34,804 nt of DNA from positions 43,693 through 78,496 of the forward strand of contig PKZM01000076.1 of the NCBI GenBank assembly GCA_003133065.1, written 5' to 3'. Shown here piece after piece: positions 9,291-18,703 of the stretch; position 1 is the first letter of the stretch; every line of letters begins with the position of its first letter. The stretch is from Acetobacteraceae bacterium (lineage in GTDB: Bacteria > Pseudomonadota > Alphaproteobacteria > Acetobacterales > Acetobacteraceae). Made by a program: the position numbers and the translations under genes. The notes beneath the pieces were generated by a model that worked only from the letters and a program-made list of their open reading frames with translations, did not search any database and was not told where the DNA came from.

Positions 9291-9478
9291 CGAAGCTCCC
9301 CGGCTTGCCGACATCCCGGCGTTGAGCGCACGTGAACTTCAGAGTTGCAAATTCAAGCCAGCGGCACCGTTCAAAATCGCGCGATCGGGCGCGTTTTCAT
9401 GCATCCGCCAGGATCGTCGCGGAACGGTAACATCAACGCCATGGTCCCGCCGCATTGCAGGGTTTAACCAGGGCGATC

Positions 9479-10423
9479 ATGAGCACACTTCTCAACCCGA
9501 TGCGGCGCGCGTCGCTGGATCAGAAACACCTCCGGGGCCTGGGCGCCACCACCGAGCTGCCGCCCCGGCAGCGCGATAGCTGGCGCCATGTGCGGGCCGC
9601 GCGGCGGGTGGTATGGGTGCTGGCCTTCACCCCGATCGCTTCGGTGATCCAGGGGGCGCTGCTGCCATTCGCGGGGCGCGGGCGGGTGGAGTTCGCGGTA
9701 TTCTACTGGGCCGTGGTGGCACGGCTGCTGGGATTGCAGGTGCGGGTGATCGGGTCGAAGCTGCCGCCGCGGCGGCAGCGGGTACGGCCGGTGATTTATG
9801 TGTGCAATCACTCTTCCTGGCTGGATATCCCGGCCATTGGCGGCCAATTGCGGGCGTGCTTCGTCTCCAAGGACGATGTGGCGAGCTGGCCGATCGTGGG
9901 CACCATCGCGCGGCTCGGCCGCACCGTGTTCGTCAGCCGATCGCGGCAGGGGATCAGCCGGGAGCGCGACCAGATGCAGGGGCGCCTGGCCACTGGCGAC
10001 GACCTGATTCTGTTTCCCGAGGGGACGAGTTCGGATGGCTCGCGTGTGCTGCCGTTCCATTCGTCGTTTTTTGCCGCGGCCTATGGGGATGCGGCGCCGC
10101 TGATCCAGCCGGTATCGGTAGTGTATGACCGGCTGGCGGGGCTACCCGTGTGCCGGAGCAGCCGCGCGGTGTTTGCCTGGTATGGGGATATGAGCCTGGC
10201 GCCGCATTTCTGGCGCGTGGCGCAGTGGCGGGGCAAGCGGGTGACGCTGCTGTTCCATGTGCCGCTGGATCCCGCGGATTTTCCGTCCCGCAAGGCGCTG
10301 AGCCAGGCGGCGTGGCAGGTGGTGGCCGATGGCGCGGCCGCGCTGCGGCAGAACCGGCCAGCCGCGCCGTTGCCGGCCGCCGCGCCGGGTGTTGCCGGCG
10401 CGCCTGCCCTGGGTGCCGCGTAA
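9479..10423 (+). CDS. 1-acyl-sn-glycerol-3-phosphate acyltransferase (PlsC family)
   Basis: CNHSSWLD (NHxxxxD), FVSRSRQGI, LFPEGTSSDG motifs. Confidence 0.88.
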   Translation: MSTLLNPMRRASLDQKHLRGLGATTELPPRQRDSWRHVRAARRVVWVLAFTPIASVIQGALLPFAGRGRVEFAVFYWAVVARLLGLQVRVIGSKLPPRRQRVRPVIYVCNHSSWLDIPAIGGQLRACFVSKDDVASWPIVGTIARLGRTVFVSRSRQGISRERDQMQGRLATGDDLILFPEGTSSDGSRVLPFHSSFFAAAYGDAAPLIQPVSVVYDRLAGLPVCRSSRAVFAWYGDMSLAPHFWRVAQWRGKRVTLLFHVPLDPADFPSRKALSQAAWQVVADGAAALRQNRPAAPLPAAAPGVAGAPALGAA

Positions 10424-10457
10424 ACGCGGGCCGTGCCGCCGTCGGGTCCAAACGGAT

Positions 10458-10528
10458 AAAAGTCTTTTGCTTCTTTTCTTCAGAAAAGAAGACTCTTCTT
10501 TCTTGAAAGAAAGAAGCAAAGAACTTTT
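10458..10528. repeat. Structured AT-rich repeat, full inverted pair (copy c)
   Basis: AAAAGTCTTTTGCTTCTTTTCTTCAGAAAAGAAGACTCTTCTTTCTTGAAAGAAAGAAGCAAAGAACTTTT. Confidence 0.95.
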
Positions 10529-10565
10529 ATCATTATGGCACTTTCCGCCGGCACCGCCGGGGCTG

Positions 10566-13187
10566 CTAGACCAAACTCGCCCCGCCCAGCACCACATGCG
10601 GCTTCGGCACCACGGCCAGCAACGCCGGCACGAAGAGAAGCGTGGTCAGCACCGTGCAGAACAGGCTCATCAGCAACAATATGCCCATGCTGGCCGTGCC
10701 CGGATGGTCCGACAGCGCCAGTGATCCGAACGCCGTTCCCGTGGTCAGCGCCGAGAAGATCACCGCGCGGGCCGTGGCCGATCCCAAAAACCGCGTGACG
10801 CCGGATCGCCAGTTCATCACGAAATAGATGTTGAACGACACGCCCACCCCCAGCAGCAGCGGCAAGGCGATGATATTGGCAAAATTCAGATCCAGCCCGA
10901 ACGACATCAGCAGCACCACCGTCAGCAGGGCGGAAACCAGCAGCGGCGTCATCACCAGCACCACATCCAGCGGCCGGCGCAGCGCGAAGGACAGGATCAC
11001 GGCGATCGCGACAATGGCGCTGACGGCGGCGATGATGAAGGCGTTGATGATCGTCTCTGCGCTGCGCACGATCCACACCGCCGGCCCAGCCGCCTGTGGC
11101 ATGGCGGCACTCACCTGATCCACGAAGCGGCGGATGGCGGGGCTGCTATCCACCTCCGTGCGCGGCAGCACCTGAATCAGCGCACGGCCATCGGGCAGCA
11201 TCCAGTTCCGCTGTAACGCGGGCGGAACATCGCCCAGCGTCACGGGCTTGGCCGCCAGCGCGGTGCGCAACCGATCGAGCTGCACGGGCAGAAACTGCAC
11301 CAAAGCCGCATTCGTGGCGAGCAAGCTGGCGTCGCTGGCCGATGCCAGGCGATCAAGGTCGTCCGCGATCGCGCGCAAGCCACTCGCCGGTGGCAGCTTG
11401 GGCGCAAGCGTATGCAGCTTGGCATCCAGCGCGGCCGTGGCTTCGCGCAGCGCGCCGGCCGTGACCGCCGGCGGTGTGGCCGGCGCGGCCAGCGTCGCAT
11501 TCAGGATATCGGCGGCATCGGCGATGATCGCCAGCTTGCGGGTCTGGTCCTGCGGCACGAAACTGTTCAGCGAGAGCACGTCCTGCACCAAGGGTAGCTT
11601 GTCCAGCACCGCGGTATAATGCTCCGCCACGGCCAGGGACGGCAGCAGGGCCTGGATGGTATAGGGATTGGTGATCGGCGAACTGCGCAAATCCTCCAGC
11701 GTGCGCACCGCCTCGGTGCCCTGGTTCTGGGTATGCAGCGGATCGCCATCGAACTGCAAAAACGGCAGCAGCGCCGCTCCCGTCACCGCCAGCACACCGA
11801 ACACCGCCACGATCGGCCAATGCAGCGGCCGCACGATCGGTTCCAGCCGGCGCAGCGCCATCATGCCCACCTCCTCGCCTTCCCGGCGCGGCTGGCACAG
11901 CACCAGCATCGCCGGCAGAAACGTGACGGTGCACAGAAAGGCAATCAGCATGCCCCCGCCCGCGATCACGCCCAGTTGCGCCACGCCGACGAAATTGGTG
12001 GGTGTGAACCCCAAAAAACCCGCCGCGGTGGACAGGGCGGCCACCAGGATCTGCGCGCCCGATCGCCCGCCCGTCTCGCGCAGCGCATCGATCAGCTCGG
12101 GGTGGTTATGCCGCCGCTCGCGGAACCGCACAGTGAACTGGATGGCGAAATCGACCGCGATGCCGGTGAACAGGATCGCGAAGGCCACGGAAATCAGATT
12201 GAGCGTGCCTACCGCGACCGCCGCGAAGCCGGTGGTCAGCAGCAGGCCGAGCACGAGTGTGGCGCCCATCGGCAGCATTAGCCGCCAGGATCGGGACGCA
12301 GCGTAGAGCCACACCAGAACCAGGCAGAAGCTGACCGCCAGGCCGATCACCGCACCATGGGCCACGGTTGCGAATTGCTCGTCATCCAGTGCCACCGATC
12401 CGGTGAGCCGCACGTGGGCATCGTGGTTCTGCACGAAGGGCAGAGTCGCGGCAGCCGCGCGCAAGGCGGCGGTGGCAAGCCCGCCCGGCTGCAGCGAGCC
12501 GTAATTGAGCACCGGCTTGGCGAGCACGAAGCGGTATTTGCCGGCCTCCTGCGCCAGCGGCCCGGCCAGCAGGTTTTCCCAGGAGAGCGGCTGCGGATGC
12601 CCTGAACCGGCCGCGGCGAGGGCGAGGTGGAACTGGACCAGTGCCGGCCCCATGGAGGCCGCATCGATGCCGCGGCTGGCCCCTTCGGCCACCAGCGAGA
12701 GCGCTGAAAACAGCCCCCTCAGGCTGGGATCGGCAACCAGCTGACCCAGAAACGGCTGGGCATCGACAGTGCGGTTCAGCAAATCCTGAAGCTGTTTCGT
12801 GTCGATCAGCAGAAAGGCGTTCTGCTGCAAATACGGCAGCGCATCGGGCTGCGTGACGGTCTTGAACAGATCCGGCTGGGCGCGCAGCCGGACGGCCAGC
12901 GCCGCCGCGGTGGCTTCCGCCTCCTCCGGAATTCGCGCGTCGATCACCGCGACCAGCAGGCCGTCGTTTTGCGGAAAATCGGCCGAGAGCGCGGCACTGG
13001 CCCGCTTCCACGGCAGCGATGCGGAAAACATCTTGCTGGTATCGGTCGTCACGCCCAGGCGTGTACCGGCGGCCCACAGGCTCAGGCCGGCCACCAAAAT
13101 GGCCACGGCGATGACGGCCACGGGGTGGCAGGCACACGCCTTGACGAGCCGCGGAAGAATGGCGCGCGTGGCGCTGGCGACAGTCAC
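10566..13187 (-). CDS. MMPL/RND family transporter, HpnN-like (hopanoid-associated)
   Basis: 873 aa with two 6-TM SSD/MMPL blocks and a large periplasmic loop; sequence style matches hopanoid-associated RND transporters. Confidence 0.8.
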   Translation of the reverse strand: MTVASATRAILPRLVKACACHPVAVIAVAILVAGLSLWAAGTRLGVTTDTSKMFSASLPWKRASAALSADFPQNDGLLVAVIDARIPEEAEATAAALAVRLRAQPDLFKTVTQPDALPYLQQNAFLLIDTKQLQDLLNRTVDAQPFLGQLVADPSLRGLFSALSLVAEGASRGIDAASMGPALVQFHLALAAAGSGHPQPLSWENLLAGPLAQEAGKYRFVLAKPVLNYGSLQPGGLATAALRAAAATLPFVQNHDAHVRLTGSVALDDEQFATVAHGAVIGLAVSFCLVLVWLYAASRSWRLMLPMGATLVLGLLLTTGFAAVAVGTLNLISVAFAILFTGIAVDFAIQFTVRFRERRHNHPELIDALRETGGRSGAQILVAALSTAAGFLGFTPTNFVGVAQLGVIAGGGMLIAFLCTVTFLPAMLVLCQPRREGEEVGMMALRRLEPIVRPLHWPIVAVFGVLAVTGAALLPFLQFDGDPLHTQNQGTEAVRTLEDLRSSPITNPYTIQALLPSLAVAEHYTAVLDKLPLVQDVLSLNSFVPQDQTRKLAIIADAADILNATLAAPATPPAVTAGALREATAALDAKLHTLAPKLPPASGLRAIADDLDRLASASDASLLATNAALVQFLPVQLDRLRTALAAKPVTLGDVPPALQRNWMLPDGRALIQVLPRTEVDSSPAIRRFVDQVSAAMPQAAGPAVWIVRSAETIINAFIIAAVSAIVAIAVILSFALRRPLDVVLVMTPLLVSALLTVVLLMSFGLDLNFANIIALPLLLGVGVSFNIYFVMNWRSGVTRFLGSATARAVIFSALTTGTAFGSLALSDHPGTASMGILLLMSLFCTVLTTLLFVPALLAVVPKPHVVLGGASLV

Positions 13188-13225
13188 GCGGCGCGCACCC
13201 CGCCCGCAGCGGGCGCCCCCCGGCC

Positions 13226-13274
13226 AAAAGTTTTTTGGTTCTTTTTTTCAAAAAAGAACATACTTCTTTTTTTA
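13226..13274 (+). repeat. Structured AT-rich repeat, single half, GGTTC/GAAC variant (copy d)
   Basis: AAAAGTTTTTTGGTTCTTTTTTTCAAAAAAGAACATAC. Confidence 0.9.
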
Positions 13275-13278
13275 TTGC

Positions 13279-14094
13279 TCATGAGTGCGCCCTAATGAAC
13301 GCTTCAACATCGTTCAGAACCGGCGCCTTGCCCTGAAAAATCGGTGCGATTGCGATCACGAGACCGATATGCGCCACCCCGGGATAGATCTTGCCCGCCA
13401 CGCTGCCGCCGGCCGCCCGCACCCGCGCGGCCAAGGCCAGCGTGTTGCGCGGCATCACCGTGGTATCCGCGCTGCCAGCCAGCAGAAGCAGCTTCGGGGC
13501 GTGGCCGTCCACGTAGTTGATCGGCTGGGTGGACGGTCCGTCATCGGCCGGGGCGAACACGGCTTTCACCTCGGGGTCGGTCATCGGCAGAAAGTCGTAC
13601 GGTCCGGCCAGGCCGATCACGCCGGCGAGCTTGTCCCGGCTGGTGCCGGCGGATTGCAGCCATTTTGGGTCCAGCGCCAGCATCATCGCGTTATAGGCGC
13701 CGGCCGAGTGGCCCATCAGGAACACATCGCGGGGATTGCCGCCGATTTCGGCCAGATGCGCTTGCGTCCACGCCACGGCCTGCGCGCAATCCTGTAGGAA
13801 CGTGGGGTAGCGCACTTCGGGATACAGCCGGTAATCGGGCACCACCACGACGTTGCCGCGGCGGGCGAGGGTGGCGGCCACGAACGGGTACATGGATTTG
13901 CTGCCGCTGTTCCACGAGCCGCCGTAGAAGAAGATCACCACGGGGGCGTTCGCCACACCGTTCGGCCGGTAGATATCCAGCTTCTCGCGCGGGTTGGGGC
14001 CGTAGACGACGTCGTGGGTGATGGTCAGATCGCGGCGGGAGATGGTGGCGTTGAGGAGTTGGGCGGGCGTGCAGGCGGAAAGAGCAAAAAGCAT
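13279..14094 (-). CDS. Alpha/beta hydrolase (carboxylesterase-like), probable lipoprotein or secreted
   Basis: MLFALSACTP N-terminus (lipobox-like), VIFFYGGSWNSG oxyanion motif, MGHSAGAYNA nucleophile elbow. The ORF-track N-terminal extension is translated repeat DNA. Confidence 0.85.
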   Translation of the reverse strand: MLFALSACTPAQLLNATISRRDLTITHDVVYGPNPREKLDIYRPNGVANAPVVIFFYGGSWNSGSKSMYPFVAATLARRGNVVVVPDYRLYPEVRYPTFLQDCAQAVAWTQAHLAEIGGNPRDVFLMGHSAGAYNAMMLALDPKWLQSAGTSRDKLAGVIGLAGPYDFLPMTDPEVKAVFAPADDGPSTQPINYVDGHAPKLLLLAGSADTTVMPRNTLALAARVRAAGGSVAGKIYPGVAHIGLVIAIAPIFQGKAPVLNDVEAFIRAHS

Positions 14095-14107
14095 AAGGAA
14101 GACAGGC

Positions 14108-14219
14108 CTTCTTTTTTGAAAAAAAGAAGCAAAAAACTTTTGCTCTTGTGGCCGACGCTGCCGGCGAGGCGCGTACCAGGTGGTGAGAGTTTTTTGCTTC
14201 TTTTTTTCAAAAAAGAAGA
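14108..14219. repeat. Back-to-back half elements with GC-rich spacer (copy e)
   Basis: CTTCTTTTTTGAAAAAAAGAAGCAAAAAACTTTT - spacer containing ACGCTGCCGGCGAGGCGCG - GAGAGTTTTTTGCTTCTTTTTTTCAAAAAAGAAG. Confidence 0.9.
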
Positions 14220-14230
14220 CACTTTCCTTC

Positions 14231-14860
14231 TTACTTACTGACAAGAATAACATCCAGCGTCCTGGGCCCATGCACCCCCTCCACGCGATCCAGTTCGATA
14301 TCCGCCGTCGCCGACGGCCCGCTCAAGAACGTCACCGGCGCCCCCAGCATCACCCGCGCCTGCAGCGCCGCGATGGCTTCAGGCACAATGCCCACCACAT
14401 CGCTCTCGCGCACCACGCACAGGTGGTAATCCGGCAGTAGCGTCAGCGCGCGGCGTCCCTGCCCAAGGCCGCCATCCAGCACCACGGTGCCCGTCTCCGC
14501 GATGCCGATGAAACTTCCCGTCATCGCGCCCGCGGCGGCGTTCAGATCTTCCAGGCTCAGCCCCGTATCCTCGCGCGGCAGGGGGCTGGAGGGCCGCCAA
14601 GAGGCCGGCATGTCGGCGGGGACGACAAGGGAGGTGATGCCCCGCGTGGCAAGTTGGCGGGTGGCCACCTGCCCAATCTCGGAATCGCCGCGCGCGCGGA
14701 TCACGCCGACATGGTAATCGGAAAGCCGTTCGACGAAGCGCGCGATGATCTCCGCGCGGTCGGCGGCCCAAACGCGGCGATACGCCGCACGCGGCGTGGC
14801 CGCGGCGGCCACGGGCACAGCCTCTCGGATGCGGGCGATGATTTCGTCCCGTCCGCTCAC
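14231..14860 (-). CDS. lutC: Lactate utilization protein C (LUD domain)
   Basis: ARGITSLVVPADMP…GSFIGIAETGTVVLDGG…LLPDYHLCVV. GTG start overlapping lutB stop (GTGA). Confidence 0.85.
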   Translation of the reverse strand: MSGRDEIIARIREAVPVAAAATPRAAYRRVWAADRAEIIARFVERLSDYHVGVIRARGDSEIGQVATRQLATRGITSLVVPADMPASWRPSSPLPREDTGLSLEDLNAAAGAMTGSFIGIAETGTVVLDGGLGQGRRALTLLPDYHLCVVRESDVVGIVPEAIAALQARVMLGAPVTFLSGPSATADIELDRVEGVHGPRTLDVILVSK

Positions 14861-16284
14861 GTCCCGCGCGCCCGGTTTTTCCACCACGCCCGAAAACTCT
14901 GCGCCGGCAAGGCGGGGAAATCCCGCGTATCGGTCCAGCCGGACAGCGGACCCGGCAAGCGGCTGATCATGCCGTCCTCCACCCCCAGCACGCGCTGCCC
15001 CAGCCGCCCCAGATGCTGGGCCATGTCCATACGATTTTCGCCACCGAACACCCACAGAATGGCCTGCATGGCGAGCGATTCCGCATCCAGCCGGCGATTC
15101 GCACGGCGCGCCTCCGTCACCTCGGAACGCAGATGCACGAGGATGCGGGGAATATCGATTTTCACGGGGCATACCTCGTAGCACGCGCCACACAATGTGC
15201 TCGCGAACGGCAGTGACCCGGCTTCATCGAAGCCGCGCAACTGCGGTGTCAGAATCGCGCCGATCGGGCCTTGATACATGGAGTTATAGGCATGGCCGCC
15301 GGTGTGTTCATACACCGGGCAAACATTGAGGCACCGCGAACATCGTATGCAATGCAGGGTCTCACGCGCTTGCGCGTCGGCCAGGATTTTGGTGCGCCCA
15401 TTATCGAGCAGCACCAGATGGAATTCCTCCGGGCCGTCACCGTCCTCGCGCGCCCGCGCCCGCGTGCCCGACCACAGTGAGGTATAAGGGTTCATCCGCT
15501 CGCCGGTGGCCGATCGCGGCAGCAGTTGGAGAAACACCTCCAGATCGGAGAATTTGGGCAGCACCTTTTCGATGCCCATCAGCGAAATCAGCACGCGCGG
15601 CAGCGTCAGGCACATCCGCCCATTGCCCTCGCTTTCCACCACACCGACGCTGCCCGTCTCCGCGATCGCGAAATTCGCGCCCGAAATGGCGACCGGCGTA
15701 TGGAGAAATTTCTCGCGCAGATAGGTGCGCGCGGCATCCGTCAGATCGGTCGGTTTGTCGGTCAGCTTGCCCTGGCCGAATTTCCCCTCGAACAGCCCTT
15801 GGATTTCCGCGCGGTTGCGGTGAATGGCGGGCACCAGGATATGGCTCGGCGTATCGCCGGCAAGTTGCACGATCATGTCGGCCAGATCGGTCTCGATCGG
15901 ATCGATTCCGGCGGCCTGCATGGCGGGATTGAGGTCGATCTCGTCGGTGGTCATGGACTTGATCTTGATCACCCGCGCGGCGTTGTGGCGGCGGGCGAGA
16001 TTGATGATGATCTCGCGGGCCTCTTGCGCATCGCGCGCCCAGTGCACCTGGCCGCCGGCGGCTGTGACGGTCTGTTCGAGCTTGAGAAGATGCGTGTCCA
16101 GATCGCGCATCACGGCTGCCTTGATGGCGCTGCCGGCATCGCGCAGCGCCTCCCAATCCGGCAGCTCGGCGGTCACGCGCGCGGTACGGGCGCGGATGGT
16201 GGTGGTGGCCTTGCGGATGTTGCGGCGAAGCTGGGTGTTGCGCAGTTCGGCATGCGCCAGCGTGGGGAAAGATGTATCCGGCAT
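14857..16284 (-). CDS. lutB: Iron-sulfur lactate utilization protein LutB
   Basis: LUD domain plus CIRCSRCLNVCPVY and CGACYEVCPVKI ferredoxin-type motifs. Confidence 0.92.
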   Translation of the reverse strand: MPDTSFPTLAHAELRNTQLRRNIRKATTTIRARTARVTAELPDWEALRDAGSAIKAAVMRDLDTHLLKLEQTVTAAGGQVHWARDAQEAREIIINLARRHNAARVIKIKSMTTDEIDLNPAMQAAGIDPIETDLADMIVQLAGDTPSHILVPAIHRNRAEIQGLFEGKFGQGKLTDKPTDLTDAARTYLREKFLHTPVAISGANFAIAETGSVGVVESEGNGRMCLTLPRVLISLMGIEKVLPKFSDLEVFLQLLPRSATGERMNPYTSLWSGTRARAREDGDGPEEFHLVLLDNGRTKILADAQARETLHCIRCSRCLNVCPVYEHTGGHAYNSMYQGPIGAILTPQLRGFDEAGSLPFASTLCGACYEVCPVKIDIPRILVHLRSEVTEARRANRRLDAESLAMQAILWVFGGENRMDMAQHLGRLGQRVLGVEDGMISRLPGPLSGWTDTRDFPALPAQSFRAWWKNRARGT

Positions 16285-17012
16285 CAGGCAGCGTCCGTGC
16301 AGGCCAGGATTTCCGCCAGATGCATCGCGCGCACACCCGCCTGCAGGCGGTTCAGGCCGCCGGCGATATGCATCAGGCAGGAATTGTCGCCGGCCGTCAC
16401 CACCTCGGCGCCGGTGGCGAGCACTGCGCGCATCTTGTCGGTGAGCATGGCGGTGGAGACTTCGGCATTCTTGATGGCGAAGGTGCCGCCGAAGCCGCAA
16501 CATTCTTCCTTGGCCGGCAATTCCACGAAATCCAGGCCGCGCACCGCATGCAGCAACGCAAGCGGCGCACCGCCAAGTTTGAGGCCCCGCAACGAGTTGC
16601 AGGAGGCGTGATAGGTGACGCGATGCGGATAATAGGCGCCGACATCTTCAAGTTTCAGCACCTGCGTCAGGAATTCGGAAAACTCGAACACGCGCGGGAT
16701 CAGCGCCTCCACCTCGCGCAGCAGCACCCCATCCTCGGCCGCCAGGCGCGGATACTGGCTGCGGATGGTGGAGGTGCAGGAGGTGGAGGGAACCACCACG
16801 GTGGGCGCATCGCGAAATGTTTCCACAAAGCGGCGCACCAGGGTGATCGCCTCCGGCCGGTAGCCGGAATTGCTGTGCATCTGGCCGCAACAGCTTTGCG
16901 TGGGGCGGAATTCCACCTGGTGGCCGAGCCGTTCCAGAACGGCAACGGCAGCCTGGCCGGTTTGGGGAAACAGCGTATCGTTGAAGCAGGTGATAAATAA
17001 CGAAACCTGCAT
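16284..17012 (-). CDS. lutA: Lactate utilization protein LutA (CCG domain)
   Basis: CFNDTLFPQTGQA, QSCCGQMHSNSGY, KEECCGFGGTFAIKN (two CCG motifs). Confidence 0.92.
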   Translation of the reverse strand: MQVSLFITCFNDTLFPQTGQAAVAVLERLGHQVEFRPTQSCCGQMHSNSGYRPEAITLVRRFVETFRDAPTVVVPSTSCTSTIRSQYPRLAAEDGVLLREVEALIPRVFEFSEFLTQVLKLEDVGAYYPHRVTYHASCNSLRGLKLGGAPLALLHAVRGLDFVELPAKEECCGFGGTFAIKNAEVSTAMLTDKMRAVLATGAEVVTAGDNSCLMHIAGGLNRLQAGVRAMHLAEILACTDAA

Positions 17013-17203
17013 CAGACCAGCGCCATGCCAATGGCCAGACGGCGGCCGTCGCTCGGGTCGGGGTCCAGAACCATGGGGCGAAGTGTCTCCAGGGAGGCGG
17101 CAATACGCGCAACGATAGTGGCGAGTTCCGGGTGGCTGGTCTGGCGCGCCCCGCGGCAGGCGTGGCCCCGCATTCCATGCGGGCTACGACGGATGCTCAT
17201 CAC
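17012..17203 (-). CDS. Small ORF of unknown function upstream of lutA
   Basis: 63 aa ORF; its stop overlaps lutA start (ATGA). No recognisable family; its 5' end lies next to a repeat element. Confidence 0.35.
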   Translation of the reverse strand: MMSIRRSPHGMRGHACRGARQTSHPELATIVARIAASLETLRPMVLDPDPSDGRRLAIGMALV

Positions 17204-17214
17204 AGCGAACAGGT

Positions 17215-17284
17215 AAAAGTTCGTTGCTTCTTTCTTTCAAGAAAGAAGGCCCTCTTTTCTGAAGAAAAGAAGCAAAAGACTTTT
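17215..17284. repeat. Structured AT-rich repeat, full inverted pair (copy f)
   Basis: AAAAGTTCGTTGCTTCTTTCTTTCAAGAAAGAAGGCCCTCTTTTCTGAAGAAAAGAAGCAAAAGACTTTT. Confidence 0.95.
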
Positions 17285-17285
17285 A

Positions 17286-18179
17286 TCACTTTGGTGCCGA
17301 CTCCAGGGCGGGCAGTTTCGCGCGGAGGCGGCGGATGCGGCGGGCGTCCGAGTCCAGCACGCGGAACTCCGTGCCCGACTCGTGGCTGATCACCTCGCCA
17401 CGGGCAGGCACGCGTCCTGCCAATGTAAATACCAGGCCACCCACCGTATCGATATCGGCGTCCCGTTCCTCCTCGGTCAGCAACGGCCCGACGCGGGCCT
17501 CGAAATCCTCCACCTTCATCCGCGCATCCAGATCCAGCGTGCCATCGGCACGCTCCACCACCATCGGCAGATCCGGCTCGTCATGCTCGTCCGCAATATC
17601 GCCGACGATGGTCTCCACCAGATCCTCGATCGTCAGCAGGCCGTCGATGCCGCCATATTCGTCCACCACAAGGGCCAGATGCACCCGCGCCACGCGCATT
17701 TGCAGCAGCAGGTCAAGCACCGGGATCTGCGGCGCCACCATCAGCGGCTTGCGCAGCACCGACTCCAGCCGAAAGGCGTCAGGCTTGCCGTCCCATGCGA
17801 ACACATCCTTGATGTGGACCATGCCCGCGATGTCATCCAATTGCTCGCGGAACACCGGCATGCGGGAATGGCCCTCGCGGCGGATCAGCTCCAGCGCCTG
17901 GTCCCAGGTGAGATCGATCGGCATGGCCACGATATCGGCCCGCGGCACCATCAGATCGTCCGCCGTCTTGCCGCGCAGGCGCAGCACGTTGGCGATCAGC
18001 GCCCGCTCCTGCCGGTCCAGCTCCGGCACCGCGCCCTCGGCATCGCCCGCGTCGGCGGCTTCCTGCACCAGCTCGGCGATCGACTCGCGCACGCCGTGAT
18101 CCTGGCCCCGCCGCCGGGCACGGTTGCCCAGAATGCTGCCGATGCGGTTCAGCAGCGTGGATCCAGCGGCGTCACTCAT
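17286..18179 (-). CDS. CBS-domain hemolysin/CorC family protein (YbeX-like)
   Basis: [22 protein letters not shown], paired CBS domains, [25 protein letters not shown]-terminal CorC_HlyC domain. Confidence 0.92.
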   Translation of the reverse strand: MSDAAGSTLLNRIGSILGNRARRRGQDHGVRESIAELVQEAADAGDAEGAVPELDRQERALIANVLRLRGKTADDLMVPRADIVAMPIDLTWDQALELIRREGHSRMPVFREQLDDIAGMVHIKDVFAWDGKPDAFRLESVLRKPLMVAPQIPVLDLLLQMRVARVHLALVVDEYGGIDGLLTIEDLVETIVGDIADEHDEPDLPMVVERADGTLDLDARMKVEDFEARVGPLLTEEERDADIDTVGGLVFTLAGRVPARGEVISHESGTEFRVLDSDARRIRRLRAKLPALESAPK

Positions 18180-18703
18180 CTTCGCTTCCAGGGGTTGGGC
18201 ACGCCGAGGCGGTGCAGGATGCGGGCTTCCGCCATTTCCATGCGACGCGCGTCGCCCACATGGTGGTGGTCGTGCCCACGCAAATGCAGGGCGCCATGCA
18301 CCACCAGATGCGCCAGGTGGTGGGCTGGCGATCGGCCGGCCGCGAAGGCCTCGCGCTTCACCGTGCCCAGCGCCAGCACGATATCGCCGCCGAGAAAACC
18401 GCCTGGGCCAGGGCCACCCCCTAGATCAAACGTCAGCACATTCGTCGGCTTGTTGCGTCGCCGGTGCAGGGCGTTGAGCTGCTTCACCTCCCGGTCGCTG
18501 GAGAGCACTATCGTGCCTGCACCGCCGGCGGCCGAGGCTGCCCGCGCGGCCAGCCGTTCGGCATCGCGCACCACGCCGCGCCATCCCGCATCCACCACCA
18601 GCACGGTAGGGCGCGTCTCACGCGCCGCCATCCGGGCCGGTCGTTTCGAAATCCCCGCCGCCTTGGTTGAAAGGCGGGCGGGGCTAGGACTGCCCGGTTC
18701 CAT
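18176..18703 (-). CDS. ybeY: Endoribonuclease/rRNA maturation factor YbeY
   Basis: [11 protein letters not shown] and the [17 protein letters not shown] zinc motif (HxxxHxxxxxH). Confidence 0.93.
   Translation of the reverse strand: MEPGSPSPARLSTKAAGISKRPARMAARETRPTVLVVDAGWRGVVRDAERLAARAASAAGGAGTIVLSSDREVKQLNALHRRRNKPTNVLTFDLGGGPGPGGFLGGDIVLALGTVKREAFAAGRSPAHHLAHLVVHGALHLRGHDHHHVGDARRMEMAEARILHRLGVPNPWKRR

Noticed and set aside
10142-10597. ORF containing [25 protein letters not shown] as a possible basic peptide gene
   Set aside because: It is a translation of repeat copy c; similar peptides appear in several frames at every copy, so a conserved protein is not supported.
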